DNA from: JAZGER01 sp036480335
Lineage (GTDB): Bacteria; Pseudomonadota; Gammaproteobacteria; DSM-19610
Assembly (NCBI GenBank): GCA_036480335.1
Contig: JAZGGH010000081.1
Span: 1-58,520 of the forward strand
Direction of reading: 5' to 3'
Length of the DNA: 58,520 nt
Below are positions 1 through 8,122 of this stretch, piece after piece (the stretch's first letter is position 1; every line of letters starts with the position of its first letter). A program made the translations under genes and the position numbers. The notes beneath the pieces are model-generated. The model ran no database searches, was not told where the DNA came from, and saw nothing but the letters and a program-made list of their open reading frames with translations.

Positions 1-39
1 ATGAAAACCCGGTGTCCTAGGCCTCTAGACGATGGGGAC
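1..39 (-). tRNA. tRNA-Glu(TTC), truncated by window start
   Basis: Read on the minus strand, the sequence begins GTCCCCATCGTCTAGAGGCC, the usual acceptor and D-arm of bacterial tRNA-Glu. It runs into an anticodon loop TTTTCAT, which gives anticodon TTC. Only the 5' half lies in the window; the T-arm and 3' end are beyond position 1. It follows tRNA-Ala by about 95 bases and probably shares its transcript. Confidence 0.85.
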
Positions 40-133
40 AGGACAAACTACTCGTGCTTCTTAAGAAGCGGGCATACCGGCATCTGTAGTATTCAGATGG
101 ACCGACCGAGTAACACACCCTTTTTAGCATTTC

Positions 134-209
134 TGGTGGAGCTAGGCGGGATCGAACCGCCGACCCCTTGCATGCCATGCAAGTGCTCTCCCAGCTGAGC
201 TATAGCCCC
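134..209 (-). tRNA. tRNA-Ala(GGC)
   Basis: A complete 76-base cloverleaf can be read on the minus strand. The acceptor GGGGCTA pairs with TAGCTCC, the D-arm is present, the anticodon stem CTTGC/GCAAG encloses loop ATGGCAT (anticodon GGC), the T-arm contains GGTTCGATCC, and CCA is encoded at positions 134-136. It decodes alanine GCC and GCU codons. It lies between glnS and tRNA-Glu, all on the same strand. Confidence 0.95.
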
Positions 210-275
210 GAAAAGCGAACGCGAACTTTACGTGACTGCGTGGCTAGTGTCAATAAACGACTGGCAGTTTTGGCA

Positions 276-1970
276 TTATTTCCGTTTATTTTTTTCAATT
301 TTCTCCCAGGAATCACGCAGCGTCACAGTCCGGTTGAAAATCGGCCTGGCATCGCTGCTATTCAAATCCCGGCAAAAGTAGCCTTCTCGCTCGAACTGGA
401 ACACATTTCCAGGCTGACTGTCTGCTAACGCAGGCTCTAGCAGGCATTGTGTCAACACCCGCAACGATTCAGGATTCAGGTATTCCTTAAAATCTTTTTC
501 ATCTTTCGCCACATCAGGATGCGGCGTTGAAAACAGACGATCATAGAGATGCACTTCGGCCGGGATGCCATGCTTCACTGATACCCAGTGGACCACGCCC
601 TTCACCTTGCGGCCTTCAGGCTTAGCGCCCAGGGTAGCTGGATCATAGCTGCAACGCAGCTCAATGATTTCATCCTGACTGTCCTTAATCACCTCATCAC
701 AGCGAATCACATAAGCATTACGTAAACGGACTTCACCGCCACTGACCAAACGTTTGAATTTAGCCGGTGCCTGTTCACGAAAATCTTCACGGTCAATCAC
801 TAGCTCACGGGTAAAAACAATCTCACGCATACCCATGGATTCATCCTGGGGGTGATTCGCCACGGTTAGCACTTCTTCACTGTCTTGCGGATAGTTGTCG
901 ATAACGATCTTGAGCGGCTGCAACACCGCCATACGCCGCTGTGCATGAGTATTCAGATCTTCACGGATGCAGTTCTCTAAAACCCCCATTTCGACATTGT
1001 TTTCTGACTTGGTAACACCGATACGCTCACAGAAATCACGGACTGAGGCAGGCGTATAACCACGCCGTCTCAGACCGGCAATGGTCGGCATGCGTGGATC
1101 ATCCCAGCCGACAACATGACCATCAGCCACCAACTGCGTTAATTTACGCTTACTGGTCACGGTATATTGCAATTCCAGTCGTGAGAATTCAATTTGCTGC
1201 GGGTGACTTTGCTGATCCAAAGTATCCAGAAACCAGTTGTACAGTGGGCGATGATCTTCAAATTCCAACGTACACAGGGAGTGGCTAATCCCTTCGATAG
1301 AATCTGACAGGCAGTGAGTAAAATCATACATCGGGTAGATGCTCCAGGCCTCGCCGGTCTGGTGATGCACAGCACCCTGCCGAATCCGGTAGAGAGCAGG
1401 ATCACGCAAGTTGATATTCGGTGATGCCATATCGATTTTGGCACGCAGAATACGCAAACCGTCTTCAAATTCACCGTTGCGCATGCGGCTGAAGAGATCC
1501 AGATTCTCCTCAATACTGCGCTCTCTGTATGGGCTATCCTTTCCCGGTTTGGTTAAGGTGCCGCGATAAATACGGGTTTCTTCCGCTGAGAGATCACAGA
1601 CATAGGCCTTGTTCATTTTAATCAGCTCAACGGCAAACTCGTATAAGCGGTCAAAATAATTCGATGCAAAATACACCTGCTCGCCCCAGTCGAAACCGAG
1701 CCAGCGAACATCCTGCTTGATAGCCTCGACGAATTCAATGTTTTCCTTATGCGGATTCGTGTCATCAAAACGCAGGTTACAGCTACCTTTATAATCTTCA
1801 GCAATGCCAAAATTCAGGCAAATGGATTTTGCATGACCGATATGCAGGTAACCATTCGGCTCAGGCGGAAAACGTGTTGCCACCTTGCCGCCGTGCTTGT
1901 TTACAGCGCAATCTTCATCAATGATCTGGCGAATAAAATTGCTCGGCGTTGAGACCTCTTCACTGCTCAT
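276..1970 (-). CDS. glnS: Glutaminyl-tRNA synthetase
   Basis: This 564-residue class I aminoacyl-tRNA synthetase charges tRNA-Gln with glutamine in the cytoplasm. The HIGH signature is at residues 43-46 within PPEPNGYLHIGH, and the KMSKS-type loop appears as TSKRKL near residue 273. The C-terminal anticodon-binding beta-barrels are complete, and the length matches the family (about 550-560). The initiator ATG is followed by SSEEVST, and the conserved core begins about 30 residues in. It points towards tRNA-Ala and tRNA-Glu and follows gltX on the same strand, separated by an intergenic inverted repeat. Having both GlnRS and a discriminating-type GluRS means Gln-tRNA need not be made by transamidation. 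Confidence 0.97.
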   Translation of the reverse strand: MSSEEVSTPSNFIRQIIDEDCAVNKHGGKVATRFPPEPNGYLHIGHAKSICLNFGIAEDYKGSCNLRFDDTNPHKENIEFVEAIKQDVRWLGFDWGEQVYFASNYFDRLYEFAVELIKMNKAYVCDLSAEETRIYRGTLTKPGKDSPYRERSIEENLDLFSRMRNGEFEDGLRILRAKIDMASPNINLRDPALYRIRQGAVHHQTGEAWSIYPMYDFTHCLSDSIEGISHSLCTLEFEDHRPLYNWFLDTLDQQSHPQQIEFSRLELQYTVTSKRKLTQLVADGHVVGWDDPRMPTIAGLRRRGYTPASVRDFCERIGVTKSENNVEMGVLENCIREDLNTHAQRRMAVLQPLKIVIDNYPQDSEEVLTVANHPQDESMGMREIVFTRELVIDREDFREQAPAKFKRLVSGGEVRLRNAYVIRCDEVIKDSQDEIIELRCSYDPATLGAKPEGRKVKGVVHWVSVKHGIPAEVHLYDRLFSTPHPDVAKDEKDFKEYLNPESLRVLTQCLLEPALADSQPGNVFQFEREGYFCRDLNSSDARPIFNRTVTLRDSWEKIEKNKRK

Positions 1971-2064
1971 TCAATAACCTCGAATTTCTGTTTTATTATC
2001 TTATAAGTATAATGAATACTGATCCGAATGGCACTTACATAAGCCTGAGATGATTAAAATGGCG

Positions 2065-2143
2065 TGTAGGTTGGCGCTGAGCTCGCGAAGCCCGACAGGC
2101 TGGTAGCTAATGCAGTTGGGCTTCGTGCCTCAGCCCAACCTAC
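2065..2143. repeat. REP-like intergenic inverted repeat
   Basis: Left arm 2065-2095 (begins GTAGGTTGGCGCTGAG) and right arm 2115-2143 (ends CTCAGCCCAACCTAC) are imperfect reverse complements around a 19-base centre. They can form a long stem-loop between gltX and glnS. The core 'GTAGGTTGGGCTGAG...GAAGCCCAAC' is of the dispersed palindromic kind often seen between genes in gammaproteobacteria. There is no second copy in this window. It could act as a transcript stabiliser or weak terminator after gltX, but no U-tract follows. Confidence 0.7.
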
Positions 2144-2169
2144 GTCCATTAAATTTGCTGGCTTCGCCT

Positions 2170-3591
2170 CTACGATTGGGCGTTTGCGGCACGCTCCCGC
2201 ACAAACTCTATCGCCCTGTCCAGACGTTTTAACGTAGCCTCACGCCCCACCAGCGCCAGCGTCACATCAATACCCGGTGTGGCTGCTCGCCCGGAAAGCG
2301 CCACCCGGATCGGTTGGGCCACTTTACCAATGTTCAGATCAAGACTTTCAGCCGTTTTGATGACTGTCTGGTGCAAGGCATCAGGCACCCAGAGTTCTTG
2401 CGCCGCCAGTGCATCTCGCACTTTTTCCAGCGGTTGTAACGCCACCGGTTTCAGGTGTTTTTTTGCCGCCTTTGCATCATATTCATCAAAATCCCGGTAA
2501 AAGAAGGCGCTGATCTCGGCCATTTCTGTTAGCGTTTTAGCCCGCTCATGTTGCACCGTTGCCACTTCCAGCAAGTCAGGCCCCTCGGCCGGATCAATAC
2601 CCAGCTTGCCAAGGTGATGACTCAGGTGGCGGGCAACATGCTCAGGTGAACAATCCTTAATATATTGTTGATTTAACCATTGCAGCTTTTCAGTATTAAA
2701 AATCGAGGCGGCCTTGTTCACATCAGCCAGATCAAACAACTCAACCATTTCATCCACCGAAAACAGTTCACGATCACCGTGTGACCAGCCTAATCTGACC
2801 AGATAATTCAACAGTGCTTCCGGCAGATAACCCTCTTCATGGTACTGCAACACACTCACTGCCCCGTGCCGCTTCGACAGGCGCTTGCCATCCTCACCCA
2901 GAATCATCGGCACATGCGCATAAATCGGTGGCTGTTTACCCATCGCTGCCAGTAAATTAATCTGGCGCGGCGTATTATTGAGGTGATCATCGCCACGGAT
3001 CACATGCGTAATTTCCATGTCACTGTCATCAACAACCACCGTCAGATTATACGTTGGAGAACCATCGGTACGTTTGATAATCAGGTCATCCAGCTCGGTA
3101 TTGCTGAACGTTACCTGACCACGAATCAGATCATTCACGACTACATTGCCATCATCAGGATTGCGGAAACGAATAACGTAAGGTGCATCTGCAGAGGGGG
3201 CTTCAGTCAGCTCGCGGCAGTGGCCGTCATAGCGTGGCTTAATCTTGTTTGCCATCTGTCCGGCTCGCAACTCATCGAGCCGTTCGCGGCTACAGTAACA
3301 TTTATACGCTCGCCCCTGCTCCATCAATGCCTGGATCACTTCTTCGTAGCGATCAAACCGGTGGGTCTGATAAAACGGCCCTTCTTCGTAATCCAGGCCG
3401 AGCCAGGTCATTCCTTCAAGAATCGCATTCACCGATTCCGGCGTAGAGCGTTCAAGATCGGTATCCTCAATACGCAAGACGAACTGGCCGCCATGTTTAC
3501 GGGCATAAAGCCAGGAAAATAACGCGGTACGTGCGCCACCGATATGTAGATAACCGGTAGGGCTGGGGGCAAAACGGGTTCGGACTGTCAT
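2170..3591 (-). CDS. gltX: Glutamyl-tRNA synthetase
   Basis: This 473-residue class I synthetase attaches glutamate to tRNA-Glu. The N-terminal motif APSPTGYLHIGG (HIGH-type at residues 16-19) and the KRLSKRHG loop near residue 238 are the ATP-binding signatures. The C-terminal helical anticodon-binding half is intact, and the length is normal (about 465-475). A zinc-ligand-like CYCSRERLDELR segment sits around residue 100. It is upstream of glnS on the same strand with about 200 bases between them, which hold an inverted repeat, so the two may be transcribed separately. The fadL-like gene diverges upstream. Confidence 0.97.
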   Translation of the reverse strand: MTVRTRFAPSPTGYLHIGGARTALFSWLYARKHGGQFVLRIEDTDLERSTPESVNAILEGMTWLGLDYEEGPFYQTHRFDRYEEVIQALMEQGRAYKCYCSRERLDELRAGQMANKIKPRYDGHCRELTEAPSADAPYVIRFRNPDDGNVVVNDLIRGQVTFSNTELDDLIIKRTDGSPTYNLTVVVDDSDMEITHVIRGDDHLNNTPRQINLLAAMGKQPPIYAHVPMILGEDGKRLSKRHGAVSVLQYHEEGYLPEALLNYLVRLGWSHGDRELFSVDEMVELFDLADVNKAASIFNTEKLQWLNQQYIKDCSPEHVARHLSHHLGKLGIDPAEGPDLLEVATVQHERAKTLTEMAEISAFFYRDFDEYDAKAAKKHLKPVALQPLEKVRDALAAQELWVPDALHQTVIKTAESLDLNIGKVAQPIRVALSGRAATPGIDVTLALVGREATLKRLDRAIEFVRERAANAQS

Positions 3592-3743
3592 CGACTCTTC
3601 TATTCATTGATCAAACACAGGCGGATTCTAGCAGACTTGCCAGCAATTCGGTCAGTTTGAAATCCTCAATATGCGGAGTATGATCTGAAAAAGATAATAA
3701 TCTTAAGAACCCAAACAATAATATAGCAGCAAGGAGGTTTGAA

Positions 3744-5114
3744 ATGATTCGATCCCAGCAACAGACTCTGGCTTCATGTGTGTTTTTTCTGTCTACTGCC
3801 ACCCCGCTTCTCTCTTACGCTTCAGGATTTGCACTCATTGAAAACAGTGCCAGTGGACAGGGTAATGCCTTTGCCGGCGCTGCTGCCACCGCAGAAGATG
3901 CCAGCACAATTTATTTCAATCCGGCAGGCATGGCAAAGATCGATCACCAACAGTTCACCACTGCTGGACACCTGGTCTTTCCCGATGCCAAATTTAATAA
4001 CAAAAATTCATCGCAATCTGCGTTGGTTGGCGGTGGCCCGCTGACTGGCGATGACTCCGATGGCGGGCAGTTTGCCATTGTGCCAAACCTCTATTACCTG
4101 CGCCCAATCAATTCCCGGATAACGCTGGGGCTCGGTATCACCTCTCCATTCGGCCTGAAAACCGAATATGACGATGACTGGGTAGGTCGTTATCACGGCG
4201 TTACCACCGATCTGAAAACCGTCAATGTTAATCCTTCCATCAGCTTCAAGGTGAACGAGTCCTTTTCACTCGGCGCGGGTCTCAATGCCCAGTATGCCGA
4301 TGTTATTCTGACCAGCGCCATCGATATTGGCGCACTGTGTTTTGCGGCTGTTAATCCGGCCACCTGTACCGCCTCCGGGGTTACCCCGCAGCAGGCAGAT
4401 GGCTTTGCTGAGCTGACGGGAGACAATGCCAGCTCCATCACCCTTGGCTACAATCTGGGTCTACTCTTTGAATTCAACCAGGCCACCCGCATCGGCCTGG
4501 CCTACCGTTCGAAAATGAAACATAAAGTTAAGGGAGATGCCGATTTTACTGTGCCTGCTAATGCAAATTTCCTGACCGCAAGTGGCCTTTTCACAGATAC
4601 TGACCTGAAATCCACAGTTACCCTGCCCGACTCACTTTCTCTCAGCGTCTTGCATCGTTACAACAGCCAGTTCGCTATCATGGCGGATGCCACCTGGACA
4701 GGCTGGAGCAAATTCGAAGAGTTGCGCATTAAATATGATAATCCGGTTCAGCCTGACAGCGTGACAACAGAAGACTGGAATGATAGCTGGCGATTTTCTC
4801 TCGGTGTACACCTGCGTCTGAATGGCCCCTGGTTACTGCGTGGCGGCGTTGCCTACGATCAGACACCGGTACCGGATAGCAGACACCGCACCCCGCGTAT
4901 CCCTGGCACTGACCGTACCTGGGTTTCTGCTGGCCTGCGCTATGCCACCTCGGATCGCTGGTCTGTTGATGTTGGCTATTCACACCTGTTTATCGACAAG
5001 ACAAAAATCAACAACACCTTTGAAAGCAGCGTACCGACACTCGCCGCCACCGTGGACGGTGAATATGAAGCCGCGGTCGACATTCTCAGCGCACAACTCA
5101 ACTGGAACTTCTAG
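3744..5114 (+). CDS. fadL: FadL/OmpP1/TodX-family outer membrane transporter
   Basis: This 456-residue beta-barrel protein of the FadL family carries hydrophobic compounds, classically long-chain fatty acids, across the outer membrane. It starts with a signal peptide (MIRSQQQTLASCVFFLS... cleaved near SYA-SGF). The mature N-terminus SGFALIENSASGQGNAFAG and the NPAGM motif form the hatch-domain signature. It ends in an aromatic residue (QLNWNF), as outer-membrane barrels do. The strong ribosome site AAGGAGG lies 7 bases before the ATG. It is followed 18 bases later by a lipase lipoprotein, the same pairing as FadL-VolA in Vibrio. The substrate is inferred from the family and this neighbour. 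Confidence 0.9.
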   Translation: MIRSQQQTLASCVFFLSTATPLLSYASGFALIENSASGQGNAFAGAAATAEDASTIYFNPAGMAKIDHQQFTTAGHLVFPDAKFNNKNSSQSALVGGGPLTGDDSDGGQFAIVPNLYYLRPINSRITLGLGITSPFGLKTEYDDDWVGRYHGVTTDLKTVNVNPSISFKVNESFSLGAGLNAQYADVILTSAIDIGALCFAAVNPATCTASGVTPQQADGFAELTGDNASSITLGYNLGLLFEFNQATRIGLAYRSKMKHKVKGDADFTVPANANFLTASGLFTDTDLKSTVTLPDSLSLSVLHRYNSQFAIMADATWTGWSKFEELRIKYDNPVQPDSVTTEDWNDSWRFSLGVHLRLNGPWLLRGGVAYDQTPVPDSRHRTPRIPGTDRTWVSAGLRYATSDRWSVDVGYSHLFIDKTKINNTFESSVPTLAATVDGEYEAAVDILSAQLNWNF

Positions 5115-5132
5115 GAATATGGAGAACATGAC

Positions 5133-7220
5133 ATGAAACTTTCAACCCTCTTTTTTTATCTGTCAGTTGCCAGCATCCTGAGTGGCTGTGAAACCGATTC
5201 AGACACTGACCTGCAAGACTCCCTGAATGCAGCGGCCACCGAAAGCCAGTTTGATCCAGCTAGCGGGATTATTCCGTTTCCGAATAATTTGTTGTTCAGC
5301 GGCACTGCCGATGGCACCTTAAACATTCCTGTCGAGGATGACAGCGACCTGGCCAATCCAAGAGTTGCCATGAATGGTGTTGATGGTTTCTCTACCATTG
5401 CCCCGATGACAACCGGGTTTGGTGCAGCACTGGATGCATCAAGCATTAGCCCTGCCGCAGTGCGACTGTTTGAAGTATCCCTGTTAGTTGCAGGTGGCCC
5501 AGTGGGCGGTGTGACAGAAGAACTGGTATTCGGTGAAGATTTTGTCGCCACCGTATCAGCTGCTGACAGTAGCAATAAAACCCTGGCAATTGTTCCGCTA
5601 AAACCCCTCAAAGCAAAAACAGCCTACTATGTTGCTATTACCCGCAGCCTTAAAGCCGCTGGCGGGGGCAATATTGCAGCCAGCTCGATCTACACATTGG
5701 CTAAAAGCAGCACTTCTCTGGTTGACAATGGCATCAGTACCATTCCGCGACTGCTCGACGATACACAGGCGCAGGCACTTGAACCATTGCGGATAATCAC
5801 CAGCACCAGCGAGCAAAGCGTTAGCGCTGCCAGCGACCTGCAAACACAAGACATTATCCTTAGCTGGAGTTTTGTCACCCAATCAATTTCTGACGTGCTG
5901 ACAAAAGTCCAGGCAGATATTCGTGCCGCAGCTGTACCCACCTCAACGTTACAGGATACCCAGGCAGATTCTCCGGCGGGCGCCGCTGATATCCATGCCG
6001 GCACCCTTGCCGTTCCTTATTACCTGACGGCAGCTAGCGGCATCAATGACCCGACTCCACTGGGATCCTTCTGGAAAGATGCAAACGGCAACCTGCTGAG
6101 CCAGTTCAACCCAACACCCGCAGCCACTGGCACTGGCACCCAAACCATTCCACTGCTGGCATCCATCCCGAAAACGGCCACTGGGGCCATGCCGGTTGTC
6201 ATTTACCAGCACGGTATTACAACCAACCGGGCCACTATTCTTGCGGTTGCTGACGCCTTTGCTGCAGCCGGCATTGCTGTCGTCGCCATCGACATGCCGA
6301 TGCACGGTTTAACCGGCAACGAAACTAACGGTACAGAAAATTTCAAAATAAATGGCCTGGAACGTACTTTTGACCTTGATCTGGTCACACAAGATGCAAC
6401 CGGCAGCATCACTGCAGCCACACCGGATGGCATTACCGACAGCTCTGGTCGCCATTTCATCAACCTGAGCAATCTGCAAAATTCCAGGGACAATGTCCGC
6501 CAGGCCGTCTCCGATCTATTTACCCTGAGTTACGCCCTGACAAATATGAATGCCGGTGGCAAAACCTTCGATACCAGCAAGGTCTACTTCCTCGGCCACT
6601 CACTCGGCGGCATTGTCGGCCTGACCTTCCTCGCCATCGAACCCACAGATTCCGTCAAGGATGCTGTCATTGCCATGTCAGGCGGTGGTATTGCCAAACT
6701 GCTGGATGGTTCAGCCGCATTCGGCCCAGCCATTGCCGATGGACTTGCCACCCAAGGCATCATCAAAGGCACCCCTGAATTTGAATCTTTCATGGGTGCG
6801 GCTCAAACTGTCCTCGACTCCGGTGATCCGATTAACTTCGCCCAGGCCGCCGCCAACGGGCGCGGCATCCTGTTCTTCGAAATTGTCGGCGGTGGTGGCA
6901 TCCCTTCTGATACAGTCATCCCCAACCGTGTACCTGATGCCAACGACAACCGTGGCACCATCGCCTCGCCGCTGTCCGGCACAGATCCGCTTACTACAGC
7001 ACTCGGCCTGACCCAGTACAACACCACAACCACTGGCGATAACCTGAAAGCACTGGTCAGATACTCCGCCGGCGACCACGGTTCTCTCCTCTCCCCGGCT
7101 GCCAGCCTGGATGTGACCACTGAAATGCAAACCGAAGCAGTTACCTTCATCGGCAGTGATCTGCAAACGGGAAGCAATACCTTATTGATTACGAATAGCT
7201 CGATTATTGCAGCGCCCTGA
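5133..7220 (+). CDS. VolA/Pla-1-type outer-membrane lipase lipoprotein
   Basis: This 695-residue lipoprotein has a signal ending in the lipobox LSGC (Cys19). An N-terminal beta-rich domain (about residues 35-340, with FDPASGIIPFPNNLLF) is typical of the bacterial lipase N-domain family. An alpha/beta-hydrolase domain follows, starting near PVVIYQHGI. The nucleophile elbow GHSLGG puts the catalytic Ser near residue 489, and GDHGS near 647 supplies the likely catalytic His. VolA in Vibrio cholerae is a surface lysophosphatidylcholine lipase that hands fatty acids to FadL, and the gene pair here suggests the same division of labour. SD GGAG lies 8 bases before the ATG. The exact substrate is not readable from sequence. 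Confidence 0.82.
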   Translation: MKLSTLFFYLSVASILSGCETDSDTDLQDSLNAAATESQFDPASGIIPFPNNLLFSGTADGTLNIPVEDDSDLANPRVAMNGVDGFSTIAPMTTGFGAALDASSISPAAVRLFEVSLLVAGGPVGGVTEELVFGEDFVATVSAADSSNKTLAIVPLKPLKAKTAYYVAITRSLKAAGGGNIAASSIYTLAKSSTSLVDNGISTIPRLLDDTQAQALEPLRIITSTSEQSVSAASDLQTQDIILSWSFVTQSISDVLTKVQADIRAAAVPTSTLQDTQADSPAGAADIHAGTLAVPYYLTAASGINDPTPLGSFWKDANGNLLSQFNPTPAATGTGTQTIPLLASIPKTATGAMPVVIYQHGITTNRATILAVADAFAAAGIAVVAIDMPMHGLTGNETNGTENFKINGLERTFDLDLVTQDATGSITAATPDGITDSSGRHFINLSNLQNSRDNVRQAVSDLFTLSYALTNMNAGGKTFDTSKVYFLGHSLGGIVGLTFLAIEPTDSVKDAVIAMSGGGIAKLLDGSAAFGPAIADGLATQGIIKGTPEFESFMGAAQTVLDSGDPINFAQAAANGRGILFFEIVGGGGIPSDTVIPNRVPDANDNRGTIASPLSGTDPLTTALGLTQYNTTTTGDNLKALVRYSAGDHGSLLSPAASLDVTTEMQTEAVTFIGSDLQTGSNTLLITNSSIIAAP

Positions 7221-7241
7221 AAGCTTTTAGGAACATTGATT

Positions 7242-7865
7242 ATGGATCCCAAATCGCACTGGAGAGACATTTACCAAATAAAGATTCTAAACGAGTCAGC
7301 TGGTTTCAAGAACATGCGGAGACTTCCTTAAAACTGATTAAACAGCATGTCAACAATAAAAGTTCCCAGCTTATCGACATAGGCGCTGGTGCATCCACAC
7401 TGGTCGATGATCTACTTGAGTCTGGCTACAGGAATATTGATGTGCTGGATATTTCAGACGATGCTCTGTTGATTACCACAACAAAGACTGGGGGGGGGGA
7501 AAACAGAACCAGGTTAACTGGCATAGTGCCAATATACTGGAAGCCTCTCTGCCTCGGCACCATTACGATCTCTGGCACGACCGCGCCCGTATTTCACTTT
7601 CTAACCTGGGAAGAAGACCGTGAAAAACACATTCAGCAGGTTATAAAAGCGCTAAAACCTGGCGGCAAAATAATTATTTCAACCTTGGCCAAGATGGCCC
7701 GCTCAAGTGCAGCGGCTTACCCATTGTCCGCTATAACCATGAATCATTGCATGAGGAGTTTGGTCTGCATTTACATTACTGGAACACGGCAAGGAAAACT
7801 ACCTCACACCGGATGGATCTGTGCAGAAGTTTATTTATTGTTATTGTCGTTTGGAAGTGGCTTAG
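7242..7865 (+). pseudogene. Decayed class I SAM-dependent methyltransferase
   Basis: Reading across frames recovers most of a roughly 205-residue methyltransferase. The order is MDPKSHWRDIYQ, then VSWFQEHAETSLKLI, then LIDIGAGASTLVDDLL (SAM motif I), NIDVLDISDDAL, NWHSANILEASLP, YDLWHDRA, VFHFLTWEEDREKHI, LKPGGKIIISTLA, CSGLPIVRYN, and a terminal VQKFIYCYCRLEVA. At least four frame changes are needed, one of them near a run of ten G at 7490-7499. The longest intact frame (from 7442) is a hybrid of the correct and wrong frames and is unlikely to be functional. The start lies 22 bases after the lipase gene. Sequencing error at the G-run could explain one frameshift but not all. Confidence 0.85.
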
Positions 7866-7905
7866 GGAACCTGTCAAACAGTTAATTCGCTACTCACTCT
7901 CATAA

Positions 7906-7940
7906 ACCACCCTGTCCCCTGGAAAACAAACAACAAAACT
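7906..7940. repeat. Left direct repeat: stray copy of the phoR 3' end
   Basis: These 35 bases match 12379-12413, inside the 3' end of phoR, at 33 of 35 positions, with the last 20 identical (GGAAAACAAACAACAAAACT). On the minus strand the copy encodes SFVVCFPGDRVVYESE followed by its own TAG stop. The real PhoR end is SFVVCFPGERVVVIDSD. The two copies face the same way and enclose about 4.4 kb. Confidence 0.75.
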
Positions 7941-8122
7941 TGAAAATCCCGCGTTGAAATTTCAAGCAATATTCACATTATTTCTCACCCGGTTCCACCC
8001 ATCCCCATTGAGCAAATGAGGTTATGCAGTAATCGACCGTATTGAGGTTAAGCACAACACAGTTGAGGTCTGTTTCATTCTGCAAACACAAGGCTCTTAA
8101 ATATATGTAAAACTATTATAAG

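Noticed and set aside
5156..7270. Several minus-strand frames of 60-155 codons opposite the lipase
   Set aside because: Antisense shadows in a GC-rich gene with strong coding evidence on the plus strand.
7442..7885. 147-codon frame as an intact gene
   Set aside because: It mixes correct and wrong frames of the decayed methyltransferase and is annotated as part of the pseudogene.
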